A stretch of 64,000 bases of DNA from Candidula unifasciata. Its lineage: Eukaryota > Mollusca > Gastropoda > Stylommatophora > Geomitridae. The notes below the pieces were generated by a model. That model did not search any database. It had not been told where the DNA came from and worked only from the letters and a program-made list of their open reading frames with translations. The position numbers were made by a program, and so were the translations under genes. Shown here one piece after another: positions 1 through 10,739 of the stretch. Numbering within the stretch: the stretch's first letter is position 1; every line of letters starts with the position of its first letter. The stretch covers positions 794,157 to 858,156 of the forward strand of contig CAJHNH020000224.1 in assembly GCA_905116865.2 (NCBI GenBank), given 5' to 3'.

Positions 1-960
1 ATGTTAGTGAGGTTCTGTTGTAGGTAGATGATGTTAGTGAGGTTCTGTTGTAGGTAGATGATGTTAGTGAGGTTCTGTTGTAGGTAAATGATGTTAGTGA
101 GGTTCTGTTGTAGGTAGATGATGTTAGTGAGGTTCTGTTGTAGGTAAATGATGTTAGTGAGGTTCTGTTGTAGGTATATGATGTTAGTGAGGTTCTGTTG
201 TAAGTAGATGATGTTAGTGAGGTTCTGTTGTAGGTAAATTATGTTAGTGAGGTTCTGTTGTAGGTAAATGATGTTAGTGAGGTTCTGTTGTAGGTATATG
301 ATGTTAGTGAGGTTCTGTTGTAGGTATATGATGTTAGTGAGGTTCTGTTGTAGGTAGATGATGTTAGTGAGGTTCTGTTGTAGGTAAAAGATGTTAGTGA
401 GGTTCTGTTGTAGGTAGATGATGTTAGTGAGGTTCTGTTGTAGGTAAAAGATGTTAGTGAGGTTCTGTTGTAGGTAGGTAGATGATGTTAGTGAGGCTCT
501 GTTGTAGATAAAAGATGTTAGTGAGGTTCTGTTGTAGGTAGGTAGATGATGTTAGTGAGGTTCTGTTGTAGGTAGATGATGTTAGTGAGGTTCTCTTGTA
601 GGTAGATGATGTTAGTGAGGTTCTGTTGTAGGTAAATGATGTTAGTGAGGTTCTGTTGTAGGTAAATGATGTTAGTGAGGTTCAGTTGTAGGTATGTGAT
701 GTTAGTGAGGTTCTGTTGTAGGTAGATGATGTTAGTGAGATTCTGTTTTAGGTATATGATGTTAGTGAGGTTCTGTTGTAGGTATATGATGTTAGTGAGG
801 TTCTGTTGTAGGTATATGATGTTGGTGAGGTTCTGTTGTAGGTACATGATGTTAGTGAGGTTCTGTTGTAGGTATATGATGTTGAGGCTCTCTTGTAGAC
901 GTATGATGTTGATTAGGTTCTGTTGTATGTATATGATGTTGGTTAAGTTATACTAGGAGG
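1..960. repeat. 30-bp minisatellite in FNBP4-like intron
   Basis: About 31 head-to-tail copies of a 30-bp unit (core GTTAGTGAGGTTCTGTTGTA). The first fifteen or so are nearly identical and the last few decay. Some copies gain 4 bp (GTAG duplication). The array runs off the left edge, so its full length is unknown. It lies in the intron upstream of the WW-domain exon. The open frames across it only reflect the 30-bp period, a multiple of three. Confidence 0.97.
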
Positions 961-1627
961 GGCATGTGATGTTTAATGTCTGCACTGTTTGTTTGTTTGC
1001 AGTATTAGCATCTGAGGTAAAGATTATCCACTTGTTAATGTTGGATATGGTCGGTTTTCTTATTTGTACATAATGTTGAACTAGGACTGTAGGTAATGTT
1101 GGACTAGGGCTGCTTTAGAAAATGTTGGATCAGTGTGAGGTTTTTTTAGATACTGTTAGAACTTAACGTTTTTATAATGCCATTGTCGGGCAAATTCTGC
1201 TGATGTATGTCGCAGTAAGCTGGTGGATCTTGTATTGTGTGCTCCATGTTTTCATAGCTGTTTTGTTTTGTTAAGAATAACTCAGTTGCACAACAGGATG
1301 TTTTTTCTGCCATTTATCATCTAGTCCTCAGTAGCAGCATGGATTTTATTGTTTAGGTTTGTTCAGTTTTTTTCTCTAGTCTGGTTTAAGTTTTTTTAAT
1401 TCTTTTTTTGTTTTGTTTTGTGTCTGTCTGTTAGATTGTGTCTGATTTGATTGAGTCTGGTTGTAAGTTTTAAGTCCTTGCGAAGATTGATGTTTGGATC
1501 CTGTGTGTTTGACTGGTGTTTTGTGAATGTGTTTGAAATCCACGGCTGCTGATTCTTTCAGTTTTCTAAACATATGATTTGGGCAGAGAGTAACCTGTTT
1601 GCTTTCTTTCCCTGTTTCCTTGGATAG
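961..1627 (+). other. intron sequence before the WW exon
   Basis: T-rich intron sequence with no recognisable element. It ends in a pyrimidine-rich tract and the acceptor TAG at 1625-1627. Confidence 0.6.
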
Positions 1628-1845
1628 GTCCAACAACCGATACTACTACCGCAACAAGGTGACAAATAGCATTCAGTGGGAGTATCCAGAGGTGGACAGC
1701 AAGGGAGATGTTGAAGCTGCAGAACCCCCTGCTGAGAATAGTGATGAGTCAACAAGCAGGGTTCGTGACAGAGGCTTAGATGATCATAACAGATCTAGGA
1801 GCACTGGTAGTAGCCGACACCGGAGGAGGGAAGATAAAGACAAAA
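1628..1845 (+). CDS. FNBP4: FNBP4-like, internal exon with WW domain (C-terminal half)
   Basis: The exon opens after TTGGATAG and closes at AAA|GTAAGT. It reads SNNRYYYRNKVTNSIQWEYP, then a long acidic to Arg/Ser-rich tail. The aromatic YYY block and the terminal W-x-x-P are the second half of a WW domain, a small module that binds proline-rich ligands. The first tryptophan must lie in the preceding exon, outside the window. The exon ends one base into a codon, and the next exon supplies GC to make Ser, so the frame is continuous. FNBP4 is a nuclear WW protein that binds formins and splicing-associated proline-rich factors. The assignment rests on WW plus the conserved C-terminal block in the last exon. 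Another WW splicing-type protein is the main alternative. Confidence 0.8.
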
Positions 1846-2019
1846 GTAAGTGAAGTGTTAACAGTTTCTTCTTCTTTGTATTGTAGTTTACAGTTAGGCT
1901 GCTATATCTGCACCTTCTGTTCGGTCACATCCTTTCCTTGTATTGGTTCAGGGGCCTGTTTATGCGGGGTGGGGGATAGAAACAGTGTGCTCTTTTAACA
2001 GGTATGTCGTAAAATTGGA

Positions 2020-2215
2020 CTAATTAGGGAGTCTTTCCCTTCGAAGTGGAAGAGCATATGCCAGAGAGGCGAGCAACCAGCAGTCTGCATACAAAGCCAG
2101 ATCTGTAAAATGGATGTGCATGCAAAACTGGAGTTCTGGAAGAGGACTTTTAAGTTCAAAAGTGAATGAACAACCGAAGTTTACAGCCAGTGAACGCAAA
2201 CGAAGAAGAGCTCAT
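2020..2215. repeat. dispersed repeat family B copy
   Basis: Shares several blocks with copies near 11460-11580, 20810-20985, 25545-25640, 26570-27030, 35120-35345 and 50525-50755. Shared blocks are 'ctaattaggga', 'ccagcagtctgcatac', 'cagatctgtaaaatggatgtgcatg' in part, and 'gtttacagccagtgaa'. It looks like a short non-autonomous element with no coding capacity. A poly-G run at 2252-2269 follows. Confidence 0.6.
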
Positions 2216-2839
2216 CTCTGATTAGTTGCCTTTCACAACATGCTTGATGGGGAGGGGGGGGGGGGGGGGGCACTGGGTCTGTTCTTTTCTTCACCAAATG
2301 TGGGACCTCAGAAGCTCCATAAATTGTAAACATACTGAGATGTCTATTCAACGGATCAACATCACGGCACACGGGTGTAACCCATAAGTGCTCCGTTCTA
2401 CTTCTAACTCAAGCCTGAGTCCGAAGAATCTCAGCGCAGTGTACAAAATCCTTTGCACCGACAAAGATCCTGAAATACTTTAGGTAGATTTTTAACTCCG
2501 AAATTACACATCCCACCCCAAATGGTACAAAATAATATAACATAACCCTTGACCCACTAGGGTCGTGGAGGTGTATTGATAAAAGCACTAGCACATAAAA
2601 CCCACCATCTTTCTGTCTTCCGCTTGATGGATAAGTGTATGATAACTTAGTCCTGTCCATTTCTTGATGTTGTCATTCCAGATTCTTTTGTCCTCTTCTT
2701 TGACTAGTCCCAGTGTTCCTTAAAGTAGTCTTGGCAATTGAATCATATCAAACAACGTGCCCAAACCAAGCTAGCTTGCGACGTTTCACCACTGCCAAGA
2801 GAAGCTCCTGTAAAAAGCCCCTTTCCCTAACTTTCAGGC

Positions 2840-3300
2840 TGTTGGGTATATAGGTCTAGACCCATATTGTATAGTAAATCAGCCAACAGGCATAATTTTT
2901 TTGTTTTAACCTTTAAGGACTTAACCTGGTACCATTTAAGGTTGGGTTGATCTAGGAGTCATTTAAGGCTAGGTTGACCTGGGAGTCATTTAAGGCTAGG
3001 TTGACCTATATTTAAGGCTAGGTTGACCTGGGAGTCATTTAAGGCTAGGTTGACCTATATTTAAGGCTAGGTTGACCTGGGAGTCATTTAAGGCTAGGTT
3101 GACCTGGGAGTCATTTAAGGCTAGGTTGACCTATATTTAAGGCTAGGTTGACCTGGGAGTCATTTAAGGCTAGGTTAACCTATATTTAAGGCTAGGTTGA
3201 TCTATATTTAAGGCTAGGTTGACCTAGGAGCCATTTAAGTGGGTTGACCTTGGACCCATTTAAGGTTGGGATGACCTGGAAGCCAAGGTAATTTTTTAAG
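2840..3300. repeat. SINE family A copy with internal tandem expansion
   Basis: The left part (TATATAGGTCTAGACCCATA) and right part (GACCTGGAAGCCAAGGTAAT) match the two sides of the full SINE at 9305-9575. Between them the segment TTAAGGCTAGGTTGACCTGG, single copy in the normal SINE, is repeated about 13 times with alternating spacers 'GAGTCATT' and 'TATA'. The array therefore grew inside a SINE. Confidence 0.8.
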
Positions 3301-3347
3301 AAGTCAGGAGGTCGTTATTGGAAGCTAACTATGGTCTAATATTGCAG

Positions 3348-3565
3348 GCAAATATGAGAAGCATGGCAGTTCCCGCCACTCCCACCGAAAACGGCGGCGA
3401 GGCAGGGACCACAGCAACAGCAGCTACAGCAGCAGTGAAAGCCAGCAGTACCGCCGCCACCGCAAGAGCAAGAAGAAGAAGAAACATCGGGCCGAGAGAT
3501 CCCCCAGTGTAGAGATAGTGGAACACACAGATTACAATCTTGATGGAGTGGAAATCATTGAAGCG
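3348..3565 (+). CDS. FNBP4: FNBP4-like, Arg/Ser/Lys-rich exon
   Basis: The acceptor is ATTGCAG at 3341-3347 and the donor is GCG|GTAGGT. The frame continues from the WW exon. The product is a strongly basic low-complexity stretch (HRKRRRGRDHSNSSYSSSES, then KSKKKKKHR) that then turns acidic: VEIVEHTDYNLDGVEIIEA. The basic part resembles a nuclear localisation or RS-like linker. No catalytic motif is expected. The exon ends at a codon boundary. Confidence 0.8.
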
Positions 3566-3960
3566 GTAGGTCTTTATCTCCTTTTGTGTTTCTTTTGTGG
3601 TTTTATTTATTTATTTTTTTAATTCTGGGGTGGTATTTGCGATGTGTTTATTAACAGCTGCTCAGACAGTGGTCTAGGCTCAGTCTTCAGAAGTGGCCGG
3701 ATTCTCCAGAACTAATAAAAACTAAATTGGTTTGTTATCTTAAAATATACAGCCACAACTACTACCAACACAGGTGCTACATCTGAAAAGATCTGGCATG
3801 AAAGCAGGAGGGCGCCCTTAGAGAGGTTGAATGATGACATGTAATACTATCCACATTCTCACAGAATGACAGTAGCCACTGATGCCTATTGAGCATTCAA
3901 ATGGAAATGGTTCCTTCCCAATTTCCAAGACACTTATTTGCGAAAATGGAAATTGATTAA

Positions 3961-4702
3961 GGGGTCACTACGCAAAAAAAATTTTTTTTTTTCACTTCAC
4001 GGAGTTAAAGCAATTATGTTATAATGGTCATTTGAAGGGATGCATGTTATTACATTTGAATACTTTAAGTGTGAAAAAATCATGGTTGTCATGGCAATAG
4101 CCGCCATCTTGGGGGGGGGGGGGGGGGAACATGTTTTTAGAATCCTAAAATTTCAAAAACAAACATACATATTAAACAATTGATGATAGATTCATGACCT
4201 TTTATCCCATTTAGAGGTACAGGTGTAGTTTATTTACTTTTAACATGTTTTAAAATATTTTTCATAGAATTTTAAATTGTAGGTTTATTGGAAAAGTTAA
4301 AAAAAAATCTTGCATCATAAGACAATCATCAAATTTTAAAAACAAAAACTTTATAAAATCTACTTTTAAAAAGACCAGTCCCTATAATATTGTTTAATGA
4401 GTATCCGTACTAAATTTAATGTTTTTAGTCTTTCTATTAGCTGAGATTTTAGGATTTCACACACACAACAAACAGAAATATAGAGATGTGAAAAAACTTA
4501 CTTTTAAAGTTGTTTTTTTATCTTTAAAAAGTGCATGGGTTGGTGCCTTTAGTATTAACTTTTCAAAGCTAAATTGTTTACAAATGACATAAATTTTGTG
4601 TGTAATCTATTCTACGAATGCTGAAGTTTTTTTTACAAAACGAACACATTGAAAAAGTGATATTTTTATCATAAATTGGAAAAAATGCCGTGTGGTGACC
4701 CT
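3961..4702. mobile_element. MITE-like element with short inverted termini and TTAA flanks
   Basis: The left end GGGGTCACTACGC pairs with the right end GTGTGGTGACCCT as imperfect inverted repeats, and both are flanked by TTAA (3957-3960 and 4703-4706). The interior is AT-rich and non-coding and includes a poly-G run near 4112. TTAA duplications are typical of piggyBac-type insertion, but the terminal bases are not the usual piggyBac CCC/GGG order, so the superfamily is left open. Confidence 0.5.
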
Positions 4703-4874
4703 TTAAAGGATAATGATGATGAATAAAACTGACTTGACCTGGCATACAAATGGACACTAGATAATTTCTACAATTTTCTGTAAGGGGGACTGACCATCCC
4801 ACCTCCTATGGCATGACCTAGAATGTGTGAACTCCCACCAGTCCACACTCCAACAGGAGTTAGGATCTGTTGGG

Positions 4875-5180
4875 GACTGTTGATGTGTCTTTATCCATTA
4901 CCAGTGGATCTGAGGCTATTGATTTGTCTTCATAGATGGATAATTGGATCTAGGGCTATTGATTTGTCTTCATAGATGGACAGTTGGATCCAGGGCTGTT
5001 GATTTGTCTTCATAGAGGGAAAATTGGATCCAGGGCTGTTGATTTGTCTTCGTGGATAATTGGACCCAGGGCTGTTGATTTGTCTTCATAGATGGATAAT
5101 TGGATCCAGGGCTGTTGATTTGTCTTCATAGATGGATAATTGGATCCAGGGCTGTTGATTTGTCTTTATTCATAGATAAC
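4875..5180. repeat. 40-bp minisatellite, about 7 copies
   Basis: Unit core GATTTGTCTTCATAGATGGA followed by TAATTGGATCCAGGGCTGTT. It lies in the FNBP4-like intron about 220 bp before the next exon. Copies are similar, with one deletion of 9 bp. Confidence 0.93.
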
Positions 5181-5397
5181 AATGGATCCACATGGTCTGT
5201 GGACGTTAAAGCAAAAGCATTTGTAATATACTAACTATAAAAATTACATATTTTATTTATTCTAGCATACATGTGGCATTACAAAGCATTTTCCTTCTGT
5301 TTATCTTGTTTTCATTGTTTTCCTAAAGTCTTTACCTGAACTCAAACATAATCAAATTATTGCTCACCTGAGATGCCCATGATATTTATCTCCTCAG

Positions 5398-5751
5398 CCG
5401 GTGGAATCTGCCACAGTTGTCACACCGCTGTCTGCAATGCCTTCTCCCAGCAGGGCTGTGCTGCCAGCCAGCCCATCAGCAAGTCCAGTGGATGCTTCCA
5501 CTACTGGTCATCGCAACAGTGCTGTAGCTACAGAAGAGTGTCCGGCTACAGCTGCGCAAGTACTTGATGCAGATCTGGATGGATTTCCACTTCAGTCTGG
5601 GGAAGAAGATATGGCTTGTGATCAGGACCTTCCCGAGGTGGCCCATGTTGACAGCAGTGCCCCGGAGGAAGTAGCCGAAGTGACCAATCCAGCCGTTATC
5701 TCCAAACCTCCTCAAATAATTATCAACCCTCACCTGGTAACGACTTTGAAC
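5398..5751 (+). CDS. FNBP4: FNBP4-like, Ser/Pro/Ala-rich exon
   Basis: The acceptor is CTCCTCAG at 5390-5397 and the donor is AAC|GTAAGT. It gives 118 residues in phase 0 at both ends, starting PVESATVVTPLSAMPSPSRA. The product is low complexity, with proline, serine and alanine first, then an acidic patch (SGEEDMACDQDLPE), and ends VISKPPQIIINPHLVTTLN. No named domain is visible. This fits the disordered region that separates the WW region and the C-terminus of FNBP4 proteins. Confidence 0.8.
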
Positions 5752-5763
5752 GTAAGTGTACAC

Positions 5764-6480
5764 AGTTGATACCGTTTTACACAATCTATACAATTTTACA
5801 GTCTATGCAGCTTTACGCTGCAGTCAATACAGCTTTACACTGGCTTTACAGTCTTTACAAATGTACAGATATTTACAGCTTTATAGTCTGTAGAATTTTA
5901 CAGTCTTTATAGCATTAGAGTCTTTACAACTTTTCATTTTTACTGTCTGCTCAGCTTTACAATTGATACCACTTGACAGCTTTAGTCTTTACAACTCTAC
6001 AAAGTCTTTACAACCTTACAGTCTTTACATATTTACAGTTTGTACAACTTTACACAGTCTGTGATGATTGGCACCTTTCTGTCTTTCCAGAAGATAGTGT
6101 TATATTGCACTAAGAGGAGGCCTAGGACTCAAAGCCTGTGCCGATGGGGTGTTACAATTTTACAGTCTATTCAACTTGACAGTTTATACAACTTTACAAT
6201 CTATACATTTTTACACAGTCTGTACAATTTTATCTAAACAGCTTTACAGTCTTTACAACTTTACAGTCCATACAACTTTATCACAGTCTGTACAACTGTG
6301 CAGTCTTTACAAATTTACATTGGTGTATGTTTCAATAACTTTATTTAGGTTAAACAGCTTTACTGGCTTTATATAACTGTTTGAGGTATTATGTAACTAC
6401 AGTGTACAACTTTACATGGTTGATATAACTTTACAAGATTCACACAGCTTTACATGATTTATACATGCTTTATTATTTAC
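5764..6480. repeat. degenerate TTTACAGTC-type array next to a splice donor
   Basis: Dozens of loosely spaced copies of TTTACAGTCTTTACAACTTT and variants begin about 12 bp after the donor at 5752. Spacing drifts between roughly 18 and 25 bp. A 90-bp unrelated segment interrupts it near 6062-6150. Many copies contain 'TTTACAG', which resembles a 3' splice site. Confidence 0.8.
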
Positions 6481-7216
6481 ATGCTGTATGCAGTTTACTC
6501 GGATGTACATTTTACATATTTTTTACCAGATTTTATTTAGTTAAGTTTCAAGAGCTGACATAATGGGTTTGCACAGCTTTACAATTGTTTTCTATGTCAC
6601 TTAATGAACATAAGTGTGTCAGATTTCAAATATAAGTTCATAATGTTTGAAACCTGATGCAGTATTTTGTTATTTTTGGTCTTATCCAGTGGCAGTATCT
6701 TTTCCTCACCTCTAACTTTGCTTGAATTTGTTCAGTTTTCTTCACATTCATGATTCTGTCTAACCATTGTTTCCCTTCTTTTCTGGGTCGCCAGCAGTTA
6801 GTGAATGATTACTGTCTTTTAGCAATTGTTTTAGTTCTCTATATTATTGATCCATACAACAATTCATATTTGACATTTAGAGTTCAATATTATTAACTTT
6901 CGTACTTGCATTTCCTTATAATTTTCAGTTATGCGAAAGTGCTTTTGTTAACTTATTTTTTATATATCTTTCTGTTTCCTCATCCTTTTCTACATCATTG
7001 TTCAAATAAATGCATGATTTCACTCCTTAAAGGAGTAGTTGATCATTTGCTTGATTTATTCCATTATCTTTGTCATCCCCCTATTAACCCACATATTTTT
7101 AGGCATAGTTGTTCATCGGATTTTGTGTCATAGACGGGAGTATACATTTTATATGCTGCATTTGAATTCTGTGATGCTATGATGGGACCATATGTGTATG
7201 TGTTTTTTCTCTACAG
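6481..7216 (+). other. intron sequence, no element recognised
   Basis: AT-rich sequence. Nothing recognisable on either strand. It ends at the acceptor TTTTTTCTCTACAG (7203-7216). Confidence 0.6.
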
Positions 7217-7399
7217 CCGGACACCCATCTGATGGCTGAATTTTACTCTACCAATCAGATGGTTGCACCACCTCAAGCTTCATTCAACCCATTATTCCCT
7301 GTAGCCCCGCCTTTAGAACATGCTCCGCCCACAGCAGAGGTGGCCACAGAATCCAGTGAGGCATCTTTAGAGGCTGCAAAAAAGAAGAAGAAAGACAAG
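7217..7399 (+). CDS. FNBP4: FNBP4-like, Pro-rich to poly-Lys exon
   Basis: The exon follows TTTTTTCTCTACAG and ends GACAAG|GTAAGA, phase 0 on both sides, 61 residues. It begins PDTHLMAEFYSTNQMVAPPQ, continues with proline-rich sequence and ends AAKKKKKDK. The lysine run joins directly to K-S-L-A-T-G of the last exon, which is the place in FNBP4 relatives where a basic stretch precedes the conserved C-terminal helix. Confidence 0.82.
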
Positions 7400-7419
7400 G
7401 TAAGAAGCTTATCACGATA

Positions 7420-8440
7420 TGCGTTAGGGAACAGTCAGGCTACCATAGGGAACAGTCAAGCTACATTAGGAAACAGTCAAAGCTACATTAGGGAACAGTT
7501 AAGCTACATTAGGGGAACAGTCAAGCTACATTAGGGGAACAGTCAAGCTACATTAGGGGAACAGTCAAGCTACATTAGGGGAACAGTCAAGCTACATTAG
7601 GGAAACAGTCAAGCTACATTAAGGGAAGTCAAGCTACATTAGGGGAATAGTCAAGCTACATTAGGGGAACAGTCAAGCCACATTAGGGGAACAGTCGAGC
7701 CACATTAGGAAAGAGTCAAGCCACATTAGGGAACAGTCAAGCTACATTAGGGAACAGTCAAGCTACATTAGGGGAACAGTCAAGCTACATTAGGGAACAG
7801 TCAAGCTACATTAGGGAACAGTCAAGCTGCATTAGGGAACAGTCAAGCTGCATTAGGGGAACAGTCAAGCTACATTAGGGAAACAGTCACGCTACATTAG
7901 GGGAACAGTCAAGCTACATTAGGGAACAGTCAAGCTACATTAAGGGAACAGTCAAGCTATATTAGGGGAACAGTCAAGCTACATTAGGGGAACAGTCAAG
8001 CTACCATAGGAAACAGTTAAGCTACATTAGGGAACAGTCAAGCTACATTAGGGGAACAGTCAAGCTACATTAGGGGAACAGTCAAGCTACATTAGGGGAA
8101 CAGTCAAGCTACATTAGGGGAACAGTCAAGCTACATAAGGGGAACAGTCAAGCTACATTAGGGGAACAGTCAAGCTACATTAGGGGAACAGTCAAGCTAC
8201 ATTAGGGGAACAGTCAAGCTACCATAGGGAACAGTCAAGCTACATAACAGAACAGTCAAGCTACATTAGGGGAACAGTCAAGCTACCATAGGGAACAGTC
8301 AAGCTACATAACAGAACAGTCAAGCTACATTAGGGAACAGTCAAGCTACATTAGGGAACAGTCAAGCTACATTAGGGGTACACTCAAGCTATATTAGGGA
8401 ACAGTTAAGCTACATTAGAGGAACAGTCACGCTACTATAT
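7420..8440. repeat. 21-22-bp minisatellite, about 47 copies
   Basis: Unit GGGAACAGTCAAGCTACATT plus A or AG. The array starts about 20 bp downstream of the donor at 7400. Its first copies (GGGAACAGTCAGGCTACCAT) are the most divergent and the middle is homogeneous, which suggests growth by unequal exchange. The number of G residues (3 or 4) accounts for most length variation. Confidence 0.96.
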
Positions 8441-8874
8441 GAATCAATCACTTAAATTACTTTTGCATATAAATTGTGAAGCTGGTACAACTTCTGACCA
8501 CTATATTGATTCTTCTCCATTTATGATGTAGCAAAAAATCTTAAATCTCTTTCTTATCTACTATTATACGACCTGGGCTCATGGTTTGTTGTATCCTGTG
8601 TGATTGTTTGAATATCATGGATGGAATCCAGTCCAGTAGCTTTGGCCTTTCTCATTCATGTCTGTCTTATGGTTTCCTTTGTTTGGACCCATAGTGCGGC
8701 CGTTCCAAAAACAATTTTAGTGTTTACCTTTGAGCCAGAAAATCTGGTCACTGGCTTCCATAAATCTGCTTTCCTCAGTAACCGTCATACCTGCACGCAT
8801 GTGGAAACTAGTGAAAAACATCGAGCATAAAGAGACTGATGTTTTTAAAGACTAATCAGCACTCAGTTGCTCAT

Positions 8875-9060
8875 AAGGTTAGTTTCACACCGGCCACCTT
8901 TACTTCCCAGGGCATTACCTGGCACCCATTTTAGGTTGGGTCCTCCTGGGAGCTAAGGTCAGTTTTGAAAAAAACCTGATATGGTTTTGATCACTTGATG
9001 TTCGGGTTGGTAGCTGAATATCCAGCTACTGTGCCACCGCAGCTTCCAAAAAGATCAGAG
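8875..9060 (-). repeat. SINE family A fragment
   Basis: Contains the family blocks ACCGGCCACCTTTACTTCCC and GGTTGGGTCCTCCTGGGAGC, then a decayed tRNA-like end (GTGCCACCGCAGCTTCC). On the minus strand the tRNA-derived head comes first. Confidence 0.7.
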
Positions 9061-9304
9061 GCCTAATATAAGATTTGTCTGTGATGTAGTAAGACATCAA
9101 GAAAATTATGTTTTTTTTTTGAACTGCCAGGAAAGCTTGTGATGTGTGGTACTAGGGAACTTAATACCCAACATAGTTTGATCTAATAGTTTTGAGTTAT
9201 GACCCCTGCCACTCGCTGATTTTTCTAGCTGGTATTTATTTCCGGTGGTCATACACGTCAGATGTTCAGCTGGCCAGACAGAGATGCCAGAGGTAAGTAA
9301 AAAA

Positions 9305-9575
9305 GTAAAGGACCCTTTCCACGCCTTTAGGCGTATAGGGCATATAGGGCTAGACCTATATTTTTATAGACCAACGGCACAAGATGGGTGATGTGGTCAG
9401 CATCACGCCGGCCGCCTCTACTTCCCGGGATTGCACCCGGTACCCACTCAAGGCTGGGTCGACCTGGGAGCCAAGGTCATTTTTGAAGAAAAGTCCGTCT
9501 CCACCAGGGAGCGAACCCATGACCTTCCGATTCGCGGCGAGCGTCTAGCCGCTCGGCCACGGCGACTCCCGATGC
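9305..9575 (-). mobile_element. tRNA-derived SINE (family A), near full length
   Basis: Read on the minus strand, the head (about 9500-9571) is a tRNA-Leu/Ser-like sequence with an A box (TGGCCGAGCGG) and a B box (GGTTCGCTCCC). These are the internal RNA polymerase III promoter elements. A body follows with GGCTCCCAGGTCGACCCAGC, then a tail ending ACGCCTAAAGGCGTGGAAAG. It is the best copy of a family present at least five more times here, so it serves as the reference for the window. Confidence 0.85.
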
Positions 9576-9785
9576 CAGAGGGACTTCAATTAAATGTTAA
9601 TGATTTTGTGTATTGTTTATGTTTGTGGTATATTGTATATTTATGTGATGTGCTGATTAAAGTTTTTTAGCCACAACACTCACTTGTCGTTTGTCAAATG
9701 TGAAGCTGACTGGTTCTGCTTCTTGTTTGGTTTGATATCTTTACATGATACTGAGTTTGACACATTTTATGATCATCTGTTTCAG

Positions 9786-9971
9786 AAAAGCCTGGCAACT
9801 GGCTCTAGTATCATGATGAAGAAGAAGCACATGTCGTCCATGGTGCAGAAGTGGCAGAAGGTCAAGGTCGAGGTGGAGAAGGAAGATCGAGCCAAAGAGC
9901 TGCGACAAGCAGCCATCAGACGGAAGATAGAAGAATTAAAAAATGTTGATAAACAGGAGAAACAGTCGTAG
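9786..9971 (+). CDS. FNBP4: FNBP4-like, terminal coding exon with conserved C-terminal helix
   Basis: The acceptor CATCTGTTTCAG precedes AAAAGCCTGG. The exon codes for 61 residues and stops at TAG 9969-9971. The key block is KKKHMSSMVQKWQKVKVEVE, a charged helix with the conserved SxVxKWQ pattern found near the C-terminus of FNBP4 proteins. A coiled, Arg/Lys/Glu-rich tail (IRRKIEELKNVDKQEKQS) follows. From memory, vertebrate FNBP4 continues about 40 residues further, so this copy seems shorter. A possible AATAAA at 10856-10861 would give an 890-nt 3' UTR containing a SINE, but that end is unproven. Confidence 0.82.
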   Translation, partial: KSLATGSSIMMKKKHMSSMVQKWQKVKVEVEKEDRAKELRQAAIRRKIEELKNVDKQEKQS

Positions 9972-10124
9972 GGGCGTGTACATATGTAGAAAACATAAAC
10001 AGAGGAAGGAAAAATATCAGTAAATCTTTGAAAAAATTTATAGGATTGTATGCAAAGTTAAAGTACTGAACCATTTTTACACCAATAGTGCATGGACATT
10101 TGATGCCACAGTAACCTTTTATTG

Positions 10125-10350
10125 GCGGTCGGCACTTGATGGAGGATGTGGTTGGCACTTGATGGAGGATGTGGTCGGCATCGTGTCAGCCGCTATTCAT
10201 TCTCAGGATATAACCTGGTGCCCGTTTTAGAGTGGGTCGGCCTCAGAACCAGGGTTAGTTTTGAATACAAATCAGACTCAGTATGAATTCGTACCTGTGA
10301 CCTTTGGGTCTGCAGACGAGCCTCTAGCCACTATGCCACCACAACTTTTT
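10125..10350 (-). repeat. SINE family A copy, decayed
   Basis: Same order of blocks as at 9305-9575, including GAGTGGGTCGGCCTCAGAAC and a degenerate tRNA head at 10300-10350 (CTCTAGCCACTATGCCACC). The segment GGCACTTGATGGAGGATGTG is duplicated in tandem. A further fragment lies at 10425-10480. Confidence 0.7.
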
Positions 10351-10564
10351 GGTTAGTGAATCAGAGGACCAGTCTCCTTACTTAGAGATATCTATAACCC
10401 CTTGTTTTCTAGAACAGTGAGTACATGATGAGTGATGTTGTCAGTACCACACTGGCCGCCTTTACCTCTTGGTACATTTTCACTTTTATGTTATATCAAC
10501 ATTGTCTGCTTGTAGAAGAAAACAGAACTGGCTGGAAAGTCAGTGTTCACGTAAGAGACATTTA

Positions 10565-10670
10565 TGAAAGTTTCTTTTATTTATATATATATGTGTGTGT
10601 GTGTGTTTGTACGAGCATGTGTAGAAGTTTCTGATATGTACATAAACATTTCTAAAAGGTTTATATATAT

Positions 10671-10721
<51 letters not shown>

Positions 10722-10738
10722 GAGAGAGAGAGAGAGAG
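10565..10738. repeat. (AT)n, (GT)n and (AG)n microsatellites
   Basis: Short (TG)n at 10590-10606, (AT)n at 10662-10715 broken by single A insertions, then (AG)n at 10720-10738. Confidence 0.97.
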
Positions 10739-10739
10739 G

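Noticed and set aside
9500..9571. Possible functional tRNA-Leu/Ser gene on the minus strand
   Set aside because: A and B boxes are good, but the sequence is joined to a SINE body present in several copies and the acceptor stem does not close convincingly.
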